Assembly: GCA_028287895.1 (NCBI GenBank)
Contig: JAQBOV010000047.1
Location: forward strand, 1 to 43,504
Source of the DNA: Mucilaginibacter sp.
Lineage (GTDB): Bacteria; Bacteroidota; Bacteroidia; Sphingobacteriales; Sphingobacteriaceae
DNA length: 43,504 nt
Direction of reading: 5' to 3'
Shown here: in pieces, positions 1-7,973 of the stretch
How positions within the stretch are numbered: position 1 is the first letter of the stretch
Layout: every line of letters begins with the position of its first letter
The notes under the pieces: model-generated
Seen by the model: only the letters and a program-made list of their open reading frames with translations
Database searches by the model: none
Told to the model about the DNA's origin: nothing
Position numbers and translations under genes: made by a program

Positions 1-1
1 A

Positions 2-1231
2 ATTTGGGACGCTTTTACAACTAAAAAAGGAAAAATATATAGCGGGCACAAAGCAGATATTGCCTGTGATTTTTATAATAATTATAAAGCGGATATCGAT
101 CTGATCAAACGGCTTAATATCCCCAATTTTAGATTTTCGGTATCATGGTCGCGTATTTTACCCAATGGAACTGGTGGTATTAACCAGGCCGGTATAGATT
201 ATTATAACAGGGTTATTGACTATTGTATAGAACAGGACATTGAGCCCTGGGTTACTATTTATCATTGGGACCTGCCACAGATTTTGGAGTTACAGGGCGG
301 GTGGACAAATCGCAGCGTCATTGAATGGTTCATCGCATATACTGCAATTTGTGCACAGAGTTTCGGTGACAGGGTAAAGTATTGGATGATCATGAACGAG
401 CCATCCGTGTTTTCCGGAGCGGGTTATTTTTTCGGGATACACGCACCCGGCCGCACAGGCTTAAAAAACTTTCTTCCGGCAATTCATCATATTGTTTTGA
501 GCATCGCAGCCGGAGCAAAAAAACTGCGGGAACTATTGCCGGACGCTCAGATCGGTACTACTTTTTCCTGTTCACATATTGAGCCTCGGTCTGATGGTAA
601 AAGGGATGTTAAAGCAGCCCATGTTGCAGATGCTTTGGTGAACCGTTTATTTATCGAACCTGTACTAGGTTTGGGGTATCCTGTAAATGATCTTCCGGTT
701 TTAAAAGGGCTCGAAAAGTATTATCAGCCGGGCGACGAACAAAATATGCAGTTTGATTTTGATTTTATAGGCTTGCAGAACTATACCCGCGAAATTGTAA
801 AATATTCGTTTTTTACGCCGTACATTCAGGCTAGCCTAATAAAAGCAAAAAACAGGAATGTACCCACAACCGCAATGGGCTGGGAGGTTCATCCCCCCGC
901 TGTCTATCATATTTTAAAGAAATTTGATGCTTATCCACAGATCCGGAAGATATTGATCACCGAAAATGGTGCTGCTTTCCCCGATGAAGTGATTGACGGT
1001 GGCGTAGATGATCCTAAACGTAAGGAATACCTTCAAACCCACCTGTTGCAAGTGCTGAAAGCTAAACAGGAAGGATGTAAGGTGGATGGCTACTTTGTAT
1101 GGACATTGACCGACAACTTTGAATGGGCCGAAGGATATCATCCGCGTTTTGGATTGATATATGTCGATTTTAATACTCAAAAACGCATTATTAAATCTTC
1201 AGGCTATTGGTATGCCGATTTTTTGCAATGA
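2..1231 (+). CDS. Glycoside hydrolase family 1 beta-glucosidase, 5' end outside window
   Basis: Retaining beta-glycosidase of family GH1, which hydrolyses beta-linked glucosides or related disaccharides. The reading frame is open from base 2, starting [19 protein letters not shown], so the N-terminus (probably 15-25 residues) lies off the window; an internal ATG at 284 is not the start. Visible family landmarks are YHWDLPQ, the acid/base glutamate in MNEP (codon 398-400) and the nucleophile glutamate in ITENG (codon 962-964). The C-terminal [13 protein letters not shown] segment is the usual GH1 aglycone/glucose-binding stretch. About 409 residues are seen, consistent with the family's 440-470. 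No signal peptide can be judged. The exact substrate cannot be told from sequence. Confidence 0.93.
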   Translation: MWDAFTTKKGKIYSGHKADIACDFYNNYKADIDLIKRLNIPNFRFSVSWSRILPNGTGGINQAGIDYYNRVIDYCIEQDIEPWVTIYHWDLPQILELQGGWTNRSVIEWFIAYTAICAQSFGDRVKYWMIMNEPSVFSGAGYFFGIHAPGRTGLKNFLPAIHHIVLSIAAGAKKLRELLPDAQIGTTFSCSHIEPRSDGKRDVKAAHVADALVNRLFIEPVLGLGYPVNDLPVLKGLEKYYQPGDEQNMQFDFDFIGLQNYTREIVKYSFFTPYIQASLIKAKNRNVPTTAMGWEVHPPAVYHILKKFDAYPQIRKILITENGAAFPDEVIDGGVDDPKRKEYLQTHLLQVLKAKQEGCKVDGYFVWTLTDNFEWAEGYHPRFGLIYVDFNTQKRIIKSSGYWYADFLQ

Positions 1232-1678
1232 AAACCAGCTATTGATCGCTGGTGTCCGTGTCTCCGATGCGTCAGTAGATGCCGGTATATCCGCTTTGCC
1301 GGGCTTTGGCAGGGTTAAATAAAATGTTGTTCCTTTCCGGCTTTCGCTCTCAAACCATATTCTGCCTTTATGGTTTTCAATGATCTGCTTGTATATGGAA
1401 AGGCCCAGGCGAAGGACTTTTTGCCTATTGTTCCCGGCCTTTTGGCCTCGGTAAACATATTGAATACTTTGTCCTTCATTTCATCCGGGATGCCAATTGA
1501 TGGTAGGCTTATCAATACGGTCAAACGCTGAATCGAGGTATTTTATACCCTGGGTTGGCTGATTAAAGTCAAAATAATGTGATGTCTTATTAAATACAGT
1601 TTTAAAAGCCTCAGAATAATCACCTGAATCTGTAATTTTCTTATTGCAGGAACTGATTATTAAAGGCAACCTCAGCAC
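1199..1678 (-). pseudogene. Remnant of a TPR-type sensor histidine kinase (internal deletion plus frameshift)
   Basis: Two ends of one kinase appear to be joined. From about 1678 to 1500 one frame reads LPLIISSCNKK (lipobox-like) followed by a TPR-like start, DYSEAFKTVFNKTSHYFDF. From about 1497 another frame reads [19 protein letters not shown], the G1-box region of a histidine-kinase ATPase domain. Near 1409 the frame shifts again; one added base restores [19 protein letters not shown] and [12 protein letters not shown], the end of the HATPase_c domain. The middle of the TPR array, the His-box and the N-box are missing. The last codons overlap the GH1 gene antisense. The family assignment rests on motif reading only. 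The rest of the spacer, 1679-1827, shows nothing recognisable. Confidence 0.75.
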
Positions 1679-1827
1679 TAACCTATTATGCAGTTATTGA
1701 GAAAAACACGATGCTTATTTTTATCACCACGCACAACCATTAATTAAACAGATCACTATACTTAAGCAGGTAATAGGATTTTGTACGACCTGACGAATTC
1801 CTTAGCCGAAAGTTGGAAGAATTTTAT

Positions 1828-3009
1828 TTATTTAAAAGCATCCTCGCCGGTAATATCCATACCTGTTATCAGCAAGTGGATATCGTGTGTTCCTTCATAA
1901 GTTATTACCGATTCCAGGTTCATCATGTGCCTCATGATGGAATATTCCCCGGTTATGCCCATACCGCCAAGTATTTGTCTTGCTTCGCGCGCTATAATGA
2001 TGGCGGTTTCAACGCTATTCCTTTTTCCCATTGATATTTGAGCTGCAGTAGCTCTGTTTTCATTCTTTAATGTTCCCAGACGCCACACTAATAGTTGGGC
2101 CTTGGTTATTTCGGTGATCATCTCGGCCAATTTCTTTTGCTGAAGCTGAAAGCCGGCTATGGGCCTGCCAAACTGAACACGTTGTTTTGCATAGCGCAAG
2201 GCGGTATCATAACAATCCATGGCAGCTCCTAACGCTCCCCAGGCAATGCCATACCTGGCTTGGTTCAAACATCCAAGCGGGCCTTTTAAACCGGATACGT
2301 TTGGTAGTATATTCTCTTTGGGAATCTTTACATTATCAAAAACCAGTTCGCCGGTAGCGGATGCTCTTAATGACCATTTATTATGGGTTTCGGGTGTGCT
2401 AAAGCCGGCCATCCCACGCTCAACGATCAGTCCGCGGATTTTACCGCTCTGGTCCTTGGCCCAAACAATAGCGATGTCAGCAAATGGTGAGTTGGATATC
2501 CACATTTTTGCACCATTTAATAGATAATGGTCGCCGGCATCTTTAATATTGGTAGTCATGCCGCCGGGATTGGACCCGTGATCTGGTTCGGTAAGGCCGA
2601 AACAACCGATCAGTTCGCCTGAAGCCAATTTAGGCAGATATTTTTTCTTTTGTTCTTGGGAGCCGTAGGCATAAATAGGATACATTACTAACGAGCCCTG
2701 CACCGAAGCAGTTGATCTGATGCCTGAATCGCCCCGCTCAATTTCCTGCATGATAATACCATAGGATATGTAATCCAGCCCGGCGCCACCGTATTCAACA
2801 GGTACAGTAGGGCCAAAGGCGCCTATTTCAGCCAATCCTTTAATTAATTGTTTTGGGAACTGCGCTTTTTGAGCATAATCCTCAATGATCGGGCTTAACT
2901 CTTTTTTAACCCAATCTCTAACAGTGGTACGTATTAACTTATGTTCATCAGTCAATAATTCATCAATCTGGAAGTAATCCGGTGATTCAAATAAGTCTGT
3001 TCTTGCCAT
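1828..3009 (-). CDS. gcdH: Glutaryl-CoA dehydrogenase (acyl-CoA dehydrogenase family)
   Basis: FAD enzyme that oxidises and decarboxylates glutaryl-CoA to crotonyl-CoA in lysine, tryptophan and glutarate breakdown, passing electrons to ETF. The 393 residues cover the complete acyl-CoA dehydrogenase fold. Segments typical of the glutaryl-CoA branch are SVQGSLVMYPIYAYGS, GCFGLTEPDHGSNP, WISNSPFADI and LNQARYGIAWGALGA. The catalytic base is the glutamate of TYEGTHDIH, about residue 372. The start ATG follows a TAnnTTTG box by 17 bases. The gene is transcribed alone, divergent from folB across a repeat-rich spacer. Other acyl-CoA dehydrogenase specificities are possible but fit less well. Confidence 0.9.
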   Translation of the reverse strand: MARTDLFESPDYFQIDELLTDEHKLIRTTVRDWVKKELSPIIEDYAQKAQFPKQLIKGLAEIGAFGPTVPVEYGGAGLDYISYGIIMQEIERGDSGIRSTASVQGSLVMYPIYAYGSQEQKKKYLPKLASGELIGCFGLTEPDHGSNPGGMTTNIKDAGDHYLLNGAKMWISNSPFADIAIVWAKDQSGKIRGLIVERGMAGFSTPETHNKWSLRASATGELVFDNVKIPKENILPNVSGLKGPLGCLNQARYGIAWGALGAAMDCYDTALRYAKQRVQFGRPIAGFQLQQKKLAEMITEITKAQLLVWRLGTLKNENRATAAQISMGKRNSVETAIIIAREARQILGGMGITGEYSIMRHMMNLESVITYEGTHDIHLLITGMDITGEDAFK

Positions 3010-3026
3010 AAAATATAATTGGTAGA

Positions 3027-3034
3027 CAAAGATA
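3027..3034 (-). promoter_or_regulatory. -7 promoter element for gcdH
   Basis: Reads TATCTTTG on the minus strand, matching the Bacteroidota TAnnTTTG consensus, 17 bases before the gcdH ATG. No clear TTG-type -33 element is visible at the expected distance. Confidence 0.55.
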
Positions 3035-3041
3035 GGTTTTA

Positions 3042-3125
3042 GTTGAGTAAGTTGATTGAGTTAAGTGGTTGATTAGCTTAAATGATCAAGAGAACTAAAT
3101 TCAACTTAATTCAACTCAATCCACT
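3042..3125. repeat. Intergenic word repeat, inverted arms
   Basis: The left arm (3042-3069) iterates GTTGA, GATTGAGTT and AAGTGG. The right arm (3098-3125) has the same words reversed: TTCAACTTAATTCAACTC followed by AATCCACT. The arms are not an exact stem but would fold loosely. The 15-mer AGTTGATTGAGTTAA (3050-3064) recurs inverted at 43231-43245. The right arm abuts the folB promoter box. Confidence 0.6.
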
Positions 3126-3132
3126 AAATTTG
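3125..3132 (+). promoter_or_regulatory. -7 promoter element for folB
   Basis: TAAATTTG, an exact TAnnTTTG match, ends only 4 bases before the folB ATG at 3137. If transcription starts the usual few bases downstream, the mRNA would be leaderless or nearly so. Confidence 0.5.
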
Positions 3133-3136
3133 GCAC

Positions 3137-3511
3137 ATGATCACTGTAGCATTACACGGTGCCGAATTTTTTGCAAGGCATGGATTTTATCCCGAAGAAC
3201 AGCTTTTGGGTTGTAAATTTTTGGTGGATATATCCGTTGGATTTATGCCTGTTGGAGAGCTGCACGAAGATAATTTAGCGAACACGGTTAATTATGAACA
3301 ATTGTATCGGATAGCCTGTTTGCAAATGCAGCAGCCACGGAAACTAATAGAAACGCTTGCTCAGGCTATTCTGGATGATATAAAAAAAGAGCATTCATTT
3401 GTTGAAACTATTGTGGTCACTATTAAAAAATTAAATCCGCCAATGAGAGGCAGGATTGATCATTCGGGCGTTACTATATCCTACACCAGATCAGAAAATG
3501 GAATTCAATAA
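3137..3511 (+). CDS. folB: Dihydroneopterin aldolase
   Basis: Cytoplasmic folate-pathway enzyme that splits 7,8-dihydroneopterin into 6-hydroxymethyl-dihydropterin and glycolaldehyde. At 124 residues it is standard for FolB. Family features are the N-terminal VALHGAEFFARHGFYPEEQ with its conserved glutamate, the VNYEQLY segment, LIETLAQAI, and the C-terminal VTIKKLNPPM carrying the catalytic lysine. The start is the ATG just after the TAAATTTG box. Its last 14 bases overlap the start of the following FAD oxidase gene, so the two are probably co-transcribed and may be translationally coupled, although no functional link is obvious. Confidence 0.92.
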   Translation: MITVALHGAEFFARHGFYPEEQLLGCKFLVDISVGFMPVGELHEDNLANTVNYEQLYRIACLQMQQPRKLIETLAQAILDDIKKEHSFVETIVVTIKKLNPPMRGRIDHSGVTISYTRSENGIQ

Positions 3512-4895
3512 AATAACGGGCGAAATATTATCGGCAATAAAAGCAATTGTGGGTGAGGATGCGCTGATCACCCAGCACGCCGGCATGGAAAAATACAGTC
3601 ATGATGAAACTGAAGACCTGACTTATTACCCCGAAGTAGTAGTTAAACCGAAATCGCCACAAGAGATATCTGATTTAATGAAGCTTTGTAACCAATACCT
3701 GATTCCCGTTACTCCAAGAGGTGCGGGTACAGGCTTAAGCGGCGGAGCGCTGCCCATTAACGGCGGCGTGCTTTTGGCAATGGAGCGATTTGATCATATT
3801 TTAGATATAGATGAGGAAAACCTGCAAGCTACAGTTGAACCGGGTGTAATAACCGAGGTTTTTATGGATATGGTCGTAAATAAAAATTTGTTTTACCCGG
3901 TTGACCCCGCAAGCAAAGGCAGTTGCTTTATTGGTGGTAATGTATCCCATGGCTCGGGTGGCCCGCGGGTGGTAAAATACGGGACTATCCGCGAATACAT
4001 ACTCAACCTGGAGGTAGTGTTGCCCAGCGGAGAAATTATCTGGACGGGGGCCAATACCTTAAAATATGCTTCGGGATACAATTTAACCCAGCTGATGATC
4101 GGCTCGGAAGGAACGCTGGGCATTATCACAAAAATTGTGGTTAAACTGATACCTCGCCCAACGCAGGATGCTTTAATGCTGGCATCATTCGCTACCAATG
4201 AGTCGGCTTGTGCGGCGGTATCGGCTATTTTCAGAGCGGGAATTATTCCTTCGGCACTGGAATTTATGGAGCGAAAAGGAGTAGAGTGGGTGATCAAACA
4301 CGATGATATTAACTTTGATCTTAAAGACGGTATAGAAGCATTTTTACTGATAGAAGTAGATGGCACCAATTCTGATGTGATATTTGACGATTGTGAAAAA
4401 ATTAATGCGGTATTGGAACAGTTTGATTGCAGGGAAGTACTATTTGCAGATTCATCGGGACAAAAAGAAGAATTATGGCGATTGAGGCGCACAATGGCCG
4501 TGTCAGTCAAATCAAACTCAGTTTATAAGGAAGAGGATACTGTTGTTCCGCGTGCAAAACTACCGCAACTGATCAATGGGATAAAAGAGATCGGCAAAAA
4601 ATATGGTTTTGAATCAGTTTGTTATGGCCACGCCGGCGACGGAAATCTGCACGTAAATATTATTAAAGGTAGTATGAGCGATGAGGATTGGCGCAACAAA
4701 CTAAAGGATGGAATACGAGAAATATTCGAGCTTACCGTATCTTTAGGCGGAACATTATCAGGTGAGCATGGCATAGGCCTGGTGCAAAAGGAGTTTATGC
4801 CGATAAAATATTCAAACATGCATTTTCAACTGTGGCGGGGTATTAAAAATGTATTCGATAAAAATGGGATATTGAATCCGGGGAAGATATTTTGA
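3498..4895 (+). CDS. FAD-linked oxidase, GlcD / D-lactate dehydrogenase type
   Basis: A 465-residue flavoprotein of the GlcD family, which oxidises 2-hydroxy acids such as glycolate or D-lactate. The FAD_binding_4 domain occupies about residues 40-215, with the nucleotide loop TPRGAGTGLSGGALP and IGGNVSHGSGGPR. The C-terminal FAD-oxidase domain ends in YGHAGDGNLHVNI and GGTLSGEHGIGLVQKEFMP, both diagnostic. The ATG at 3498 is preferred over an in-frame upstream start at 3456 because MEFNKITGEIL begins where homologues begin and the extension lies wholly within folB. There is no GlcE or GlcF partner next to it and no fused iron-sulphur domain. Substrate is uncertain. Confidence 0.85.
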   Translation: MEFNKITGEILSAIKAIVGEDALITQHAGMEKYSHDETEDLTYYPEVVVKPKSPQEISDLMKLCNQYLIPVTPRGAGTGLSGGALPINGGVLLAMERFDHILDIDEENLQATVEPGVITEVFMDMVVNKNLFYPVDPASKGSCFIGGNVSHGSGGPRVVKYGTIREYILNLEVVLPSGEIIWTGANTLKYASGYNLTQLMIGSEGTLGIITKIVVKLIPRPTQDALMLASFATNESACAAVSAIFRAGIIPSALEFMERKGVEWVIKHDDINFDLKDGIEAFLLIEVDGTNSDVIFDDCEKINAVLEQFDCREVLFADSSGQKEELWRLRRTMAVSVKSNSVYKEEDTVVPRAKLPQLINGIKEIGKKYGFESVCYGHAGDGNLHVNIIKGSMSDEDWRNKLKDGIREIFELTVSLGGTLSGEHGIGLVQKEFMPIKYSNMHFQLWRGIKNVFDKNGILNPGKIF

Positions 4896-4965
4896 TGCGA
4901 TTTTTAGGATGGTAAGATGGTTATGGCTGATAATCTGCAAATTCTGAGACCTGATTCTGTATTTA

Positions 4966-5050
4966 AATCTGAAAAACTTTTAGTTTTCCGGACTTTTCCG
5001 ACTTTCGGGTTAATCAATCAATAATTCGGTAATTCACTAAATCAATAATA
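4966..5050. repeat. Word-iterated spacer
   Basis: The spacer after the GlcD-like gene repeats ACTTTT/AGTTTTCCG/GACTTTTCCGACTTTCG (about 4974-5008) and then AATCAATCAATAATTCGGTAATTCAC (5012-5036 region). It is non-coding on both strands and has no terminator-like U tract. Confidence 0.35.
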
Positions 5051-5053
5051 AAA

Positions 5054-5683
5054 TTGCCTTTAGCGTTTAACATAGCCACCAATGACCTTATTAAAATCGG
5101 TATAGCCGTTTTATGCGGTGCCATTTTGGGTTTAGAGCGTCAGTATAAAAATAAGACGGCCGGGTTCCGTACCATTATTTTGATCTGCCTTGGTTCGGCA
5201 ATTTTCACAATGATCTCTCAGCGCGCCGGACAAGGTGTAAACATCAATTTGGTTACCGGCGTGGGCTTTATTGGTGCAGGAGTAATATTTAAAGATAATA
5301 TTTCAGTTAACGGACTTACTACAGCAGCAGTGATCTGGGTAGCAGCAGCAATTGGTATGTCTACGGGGTCAGGCAATTACATGCTGGCTCTTATATCAAC
5401 CGTTCTCACTTTACTGGTATTGGTATTGTTTCATCTTTTTGAAAATTACCTGGATAAAATACACCATGAAAAGCTATTGCGGGTGGTCTTCACCGGCTCT
5501 AATTATGATGATCTTTTAGCGTTGGAAGATATAATTCACCAACACGAACTTAAATTCCAAAGAAGGCTGGTCGATAAAAAAGACGGTTGTTTGCAGGTGG
5601 CCATATTTGTAACAGGACATAAAAAGCATATGGCCAAACTGGATGAAAAGCTTTTGGCTATGCCGGAGATTAAATCCTTTTGA
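5054..5683 (+). CDS. MgtC/SapB family membrane protein
   Basis: Inner-membrane protein of the MgtC/SapB family, members of which are linked to magnesium limitation and acid survival; biochemical role unsettled. Of 209 residues the first 140 carry four or five hydrophobic segments with the family marks GAILGLERQYKNKTAGFRT, VNLVTGVGFIGAG-like text and TTAAVIWVAAAIGM. The last 65 residues are a soluble domain. The start is read as TTG at 5054: an in-frame stop lies at 5030, no in-frame ATG precedes the first membrane segment, and the first internal ATG would remove the conserved core. Transcribed singly, with repeat-like spacers on both sides. Confidence 0.85.
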   Translation: MPLAFNIATNDLIKIGIAVLCGAILGLERQYKNKTAGFRTIILICLGSAIFTMISQRAGQGVNINLVTGVGFIGAGVIFKDNISVNGLTTAAVIWVAAAIGMSTGSGNYMLALISTVLTLLVLVLFHLFENYLDKIHHEKLLRVVFTGSNYDDLLALEDIIHQHELKFQRRLVDKKDGCLQVAIFVTGHKKHMAKLDEKLLAMPEIKSF

Positions 5684-5735
5684 ACATGTGCAGATGTGCA
5701 AATTTCAGACGTGCAAATGAGCATAATAAAAAGCC
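5684..5735. repeat. Word-iterated spacer after mgtC-like gene
   Basis: Begins at the stop codon and iterates ATGTGCAGATGTGCAAAT and CAGACGTGCAAATGAGC. Related words (AATGTGCAGAT, CGTCTGCCC) occur at 16165-16224. Non-coding. Confidence 0.45.
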
Positions 5736-5745
5736 ATCTGCATCT

Positions 5746-6192
5746 CTAATTCGTATTCAATATCATTCGCGGCTCATCATAGGCGATCATTCTTGCGCGC
5801 TCATTTGCCGGGATTCTCACGGATTTGTTTGCACCATAATCATAACTGACACATACGGTTTTGCCTGTAGTGCAGATTTCTTCTCCGTTCTCAGTCTGCT
5901 TTACCAATACATGCATTACATCAAAGCTGCTGTTGCCTATGCGTGTGGTGCGTACATAGCAGGCAATCTGGTCGTGCAGGGTAATAGGCTTTAAATAATT
6001 TACTTCTGCGCGGCCAAGTATTATTCCACACTCATTCCAGTCCCATTGCGCTATTTGGCGCCAGTAATTTGAGCGTGCTGTCTCAAAGTAAGTTAAATAG
6101 ATAGCATTATTTGCATGCCCATAAGCATCTATATCCGAAAAACGAATAGGGATTGGGGTCTTGAATTTATAATCTGCTAAATTTTCGCTCAT
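5746..6192 (-). CDS. Acyl-CoA thioesterase, hot-dog fold (YbgC/4HBT type)
   Basis: Small single-domain hot-dog thioesterase of 148 residues that hydrolyses an acyl-CoA; substrate unknown. The N-terminal block IRFSDIDAYGHANNAIYL holds the catalytic aspartate and the conserved asparagine of the 4-hydroxybenzoyl-CoA thioesterase group, followed by YFETARSNYW. The hydrophobic helix and strands that follow (AEVNYLKPITLHDQIACYV) are standard. The start ATG gives an N-terminus of normal length. It lies convergent with the mgtC-like gene and divergent from hsp20. No near-consensus promoter box was seen upstream. Confidence 0.85.
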   Translation of the reverse strand: MSENLADYKFKTPIPIRFSDIDAYGHANNAIYLTYFETARSNYWRQIAQWDWNECGIILGRAEVNYLKPITLHDQIACYVRTTRIGNSSFDVMHVLVKQTENGEEICTTGKTVCVSYDYGANKSVRIPANERARMIAYDEPRMILNTN

Positions 6193-6320
6193 TTTATGTC
6201 ATTATGTCTGTGAATAATCAAAACTTGCAGACAATATGTCCGTAAATTATGATTTATAGCCATTGGTATAAGAGTTGATTTACCCCGACGAAGTTAATAA
6301 AACTAATAAAAGAAAACTCT

Positions 6321-6325
6321 GGAGG
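6321..6325 (+). promoter_or_regulatory. Strong ribosome binding site of hsp20
   Basis: GGAGG lies 8 bases before the hsp20 ATG. A clear Shine-Dalgarno sequence is exceptional in this window and fits a highly translated stress gene. Confidence 0.6.
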
Positions 6326-6333
6326 ATATAAAA

Positions 6334-6771
6334 ATGACACTTGTAAAATTCAACAACGGACAAAAAAATGTGGTAAACCCATGGTTTAGTGATGTATTTG
6401 ATTCTTTAATTAACGATTCAATACTTAACGACAGGCTGGTGACTAAGACACCGGCTGTTAATATTGCGGAAACGGAAAACGAATTTCATATCGAATTAGC
6501 GGTTCCCGGCCTAAAGAAAGAAGATTTTAAGATCAATCTTGAGAAAAACGTCTTAAGCGTTTCTGCCGAAAAGAAAGCTCAGGACGTTGAACAAGGTAAA
6601 AGATACAGCAAACGCGAATATAGCTACCACTCATTTGTAAGGTCATTCACCTTGCCGGAAAGTGCTGATTATGCTAAGATCAACGCACAGTACGTTGACG
6701 GCGTATTAAAGCTTGACCTAGCTAAAAAAGAAGAAGCTAAAATGCAATCAAGGGAAATAGCTGTAAAATAA
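6334..6771 (+). CDS. Small heat-shock protein, Hsp20 family
   Basis: ATP-independent chaperone that binds unfolding proteins. The 145 residues have a short N-terminal arm (about 1-40), an alpha-crystallin domain (about 42-130) with VNIAETENEFHIELAVPG and the conserved VDGVLKLDLAKKEE, and a short tail. The segment YSKREYSYHSFVRSFTLPE is typical of bacterial class A Hsp20. Start and expression are supported by a GGAGG ribosome binding site. No CIRCE inverted repeat is visible, so HrcA control is not suggested. The 3' end overlaps a doubtful small minus-strand ORF, and a terminator follows about 150 bases later. Confidence 0.93.
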   Translation: MTLVKFNNGQKNVVNPWFSDVFDSLINDSILNDRLVTKTPAVNIAETENEFHIELAVPGLKKEDFKINLEKNVLSVSAEKKAQDVEQGKRYSKREYSYHSFVRSFTLPESADYAKINAQYVDGVLKLDLAKKEEAKMQSREIAVK

Positions 6772-6895
6772 TTTCCCGGGTGGCTTGGGCCGGAAGGGTT
6801 GATGAGTGTTTTGAAAAGGCCTGAGGCCCCGGAAAATATAAGGGTTTTGAAATGGTGACAACCCGTTTGCGGATCTCGTTAAAAATTGTTTTCAT
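6737..6895 (-). CDS. Possible small basic protein, unrecognised
   Basis: A 52-residue ORF starting MKTIFNEIRKRVVTISKP. It has no recognisable domain, overlaps the 3' end of hsp20 antisense by 35 bases and has no clear promoter. Codon choice looks coding-like, but this is weak evidence. It could be a chance ORF. It occupies much of the otherwise gene-poor stretch 6772-7010. Confidence 0.2.
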   Translation of the reverse strand: MKTIFNEIRKRVVTISKPLYFPGPQAFSKHSSTLPAQATREIILQLFPLIAF

Positions 6896-6922
6896 AGTAA
6901 GTTGTTGGTTTAGTTTGATTAA

Positions 6923-6954
6923 GGCCGCCCTGGTTTTTGGGACGGCCTTTTTTT
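6923..6954 (+). terminator. Rho-independent terminator
   Basis: GGCCGCCC pairs with GGGACGGCC (one bulged A) around a short loop, followed by seven T. It points rightward and would end the hsp20 transcript after a 3' UTR of roughly 180 bases. Confidence 0.75.
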
Positions 6955-7010
6955 GCTGTGTAAACAGCGATACTAAGCATCCTGATTGTAAGTGCTGATT
7001 TGGCCAATAC

Positions 7011-7260
7011 ATGATCGGTACGGCTGGATATTTCTTCTTATTCGGCTACCTCTTTTGCCGTTTTAGCCACTTTGTTTGCGAATGCTGCTGCAGCGTCTTT
7101 CCCTATAGGCAAATGAACAGGAGGATTCCGCTATTGGCTGATTGGATTACAACTTTTGCCGGTTTAGCCGGGTCGCCGGGCTGATTGCGCTGTATCTGGG
7201 TGGCGGCATGCCTGATCGACCTACTGTTGCTTGGTAAGCTTCCAAAACATTTGCAGATGG
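7011..7260 (-). pseudogene. 3' remnant of a short-chain dehydrogenase/reductase
   Basis: Downstream of yajQ and on the same strand, three frames together spell the C-terminus of an SDR. The pieces are ANVLEAYQATVG (about 7217-7253), HAATQIQRNQPGDPAKPAK with VVIQSAN, then NPPVHLPIGKDAAAAFANK and VAKTAKEVAE, a TAA, and EEISSRTDH (to 7011). Restoring one base in CGn ATC AGG and one in AGC GAG AAT, and reading the TAA at 7038-7040 as a sense codon, gives a continuous SDR tail. The Rossmann fold and catalytic Tyr-Lys region are absent. The nearest living SDR subfamily cannot be named. Confidence 0.8.
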
Positions 7261-7290
7261 CGCTGAAGGCTTCCGAATTCCGCATTTAAC

Positions 7291-7782
7291 CTACGCCCTC
7301 ATATTAATATACTGCAAAGGCTGCCCGAAATTCTCAGTACGGCAAAGGCTGATCACTGCCTGCAGGTCATCTATCTTTTTAGCTTGTACCCGCACCTGGT
7401 CGTCCATAATGGAGGCTTGTACTTTCAGGCCGCTATCTTTGATCTTCTTCACTATTTTTGAAGCTGCTGCCTTATCGATTCCCTCTTTTATTTTGATCTC
7501 TTTGCGTATCATATTGCCAGAGGCATATTGTTCCTTGCCATCATCCAGTGCAGAGGGATCAAGGTTTTGTTTTACCATGCGGCTGATAATAGAATCCTTG
7601 ATGGCTTTCAGCCGCATATCGTTTTCCGTAACAATGGTGATCTGGTTGCTTTTCTTATCCAGGTCTATGGTACTTTTAGAATCGTGGAAATCATATCGGT
7701 TTAAAATTTCCTTTTTAGCGGTGTTGATTGCATTGTCGAGCGTTTGACCGTCTATTTTACTTACAATATCAAATGATGGCAT
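7291..7782 (-). CDS. yajQ: YajQ family nucleotide-binding protein
   Basis: Soluble protein of the YajQ/UPF0234 family; some members bind cyclic di-GMP and affect transcription. At 163 residues it is full length. The opening MPSFDIVSKIDGQTLDNAIN, the region around residue 30 (RYDFHDSKSTIDLDKKSNQI) and the tail ending LQAVISLCRTENFGQPLQ are characteristic. The start ATG is preceded by a TACATTTG promoter box. It is followed immediately by the SDR remnant, so it may once have been the first gene of a two-gene unit. Its ligand in this organism is unknown. Confidence 0.92.
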   Translation of the reverse strand: MPSFDIVSKIDGQTLDNAINTAKKEILNRYDFHDSKSTIDLDKKSNQITIVTENDMRLKAIKDSIISRMVKQNLDPSALDDGKEQYASGNMIRKEIKIKEGIDKAAASKIVKKIKDSGLKVQASIMDDQVRVQAKKIDDLQAVISLCRTENFGQPLQYINMRA

Positions 7783-7807
7783 ATTCGAAAGGTTTTATTT
7801 GGGATTA

Positions 7808-7815
7808 CAAATGTA
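7808..7815 (-). promoter_or_regulatory. -7 promoter element for yajQ
   Basis: TACATTTG on the minus strand, exact TAnnTTTG, 25 bases before the yajQ ATG. A -33 element is not evident. Confidence 0.5.
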
Positions 7816-7973
7816 TATCCATTTAGCTCAGTAATGTATAAACTTACGGAATTAATTGTACGGCTGTCGTTATAATGTTAATTCAAAAAACCATGCTATT
7901 TAAAGTTTAGTTAATATTAACTTAACAAATAAATGAGCAGTTTTGTAGTTAGGGCTTCGCCGCCCGTATTTAT

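Noticed and set aside
1813..2034. Plus-strand ORF of 73 residues
   Set aside because: Shadow of the gcdH 3' end.
3456..3497. Longer GlcD-like start
   Set aside because: The extension lies wholly in folB and has no similarity to the family N-terminus.
3893..4510. 205-residue open frame on the minus strand
   Set aside because: Antisense to the GlcD-like gene, which has clear family motifs throughout; no motif in the shadow frame.
6193..6333. CIRCE-type heat-shock operator before hsp20
   Set aside because: No TTAGCACTC-N9-GAGTGCTAA-like inverted repeat is present; only ATGTC words recur.
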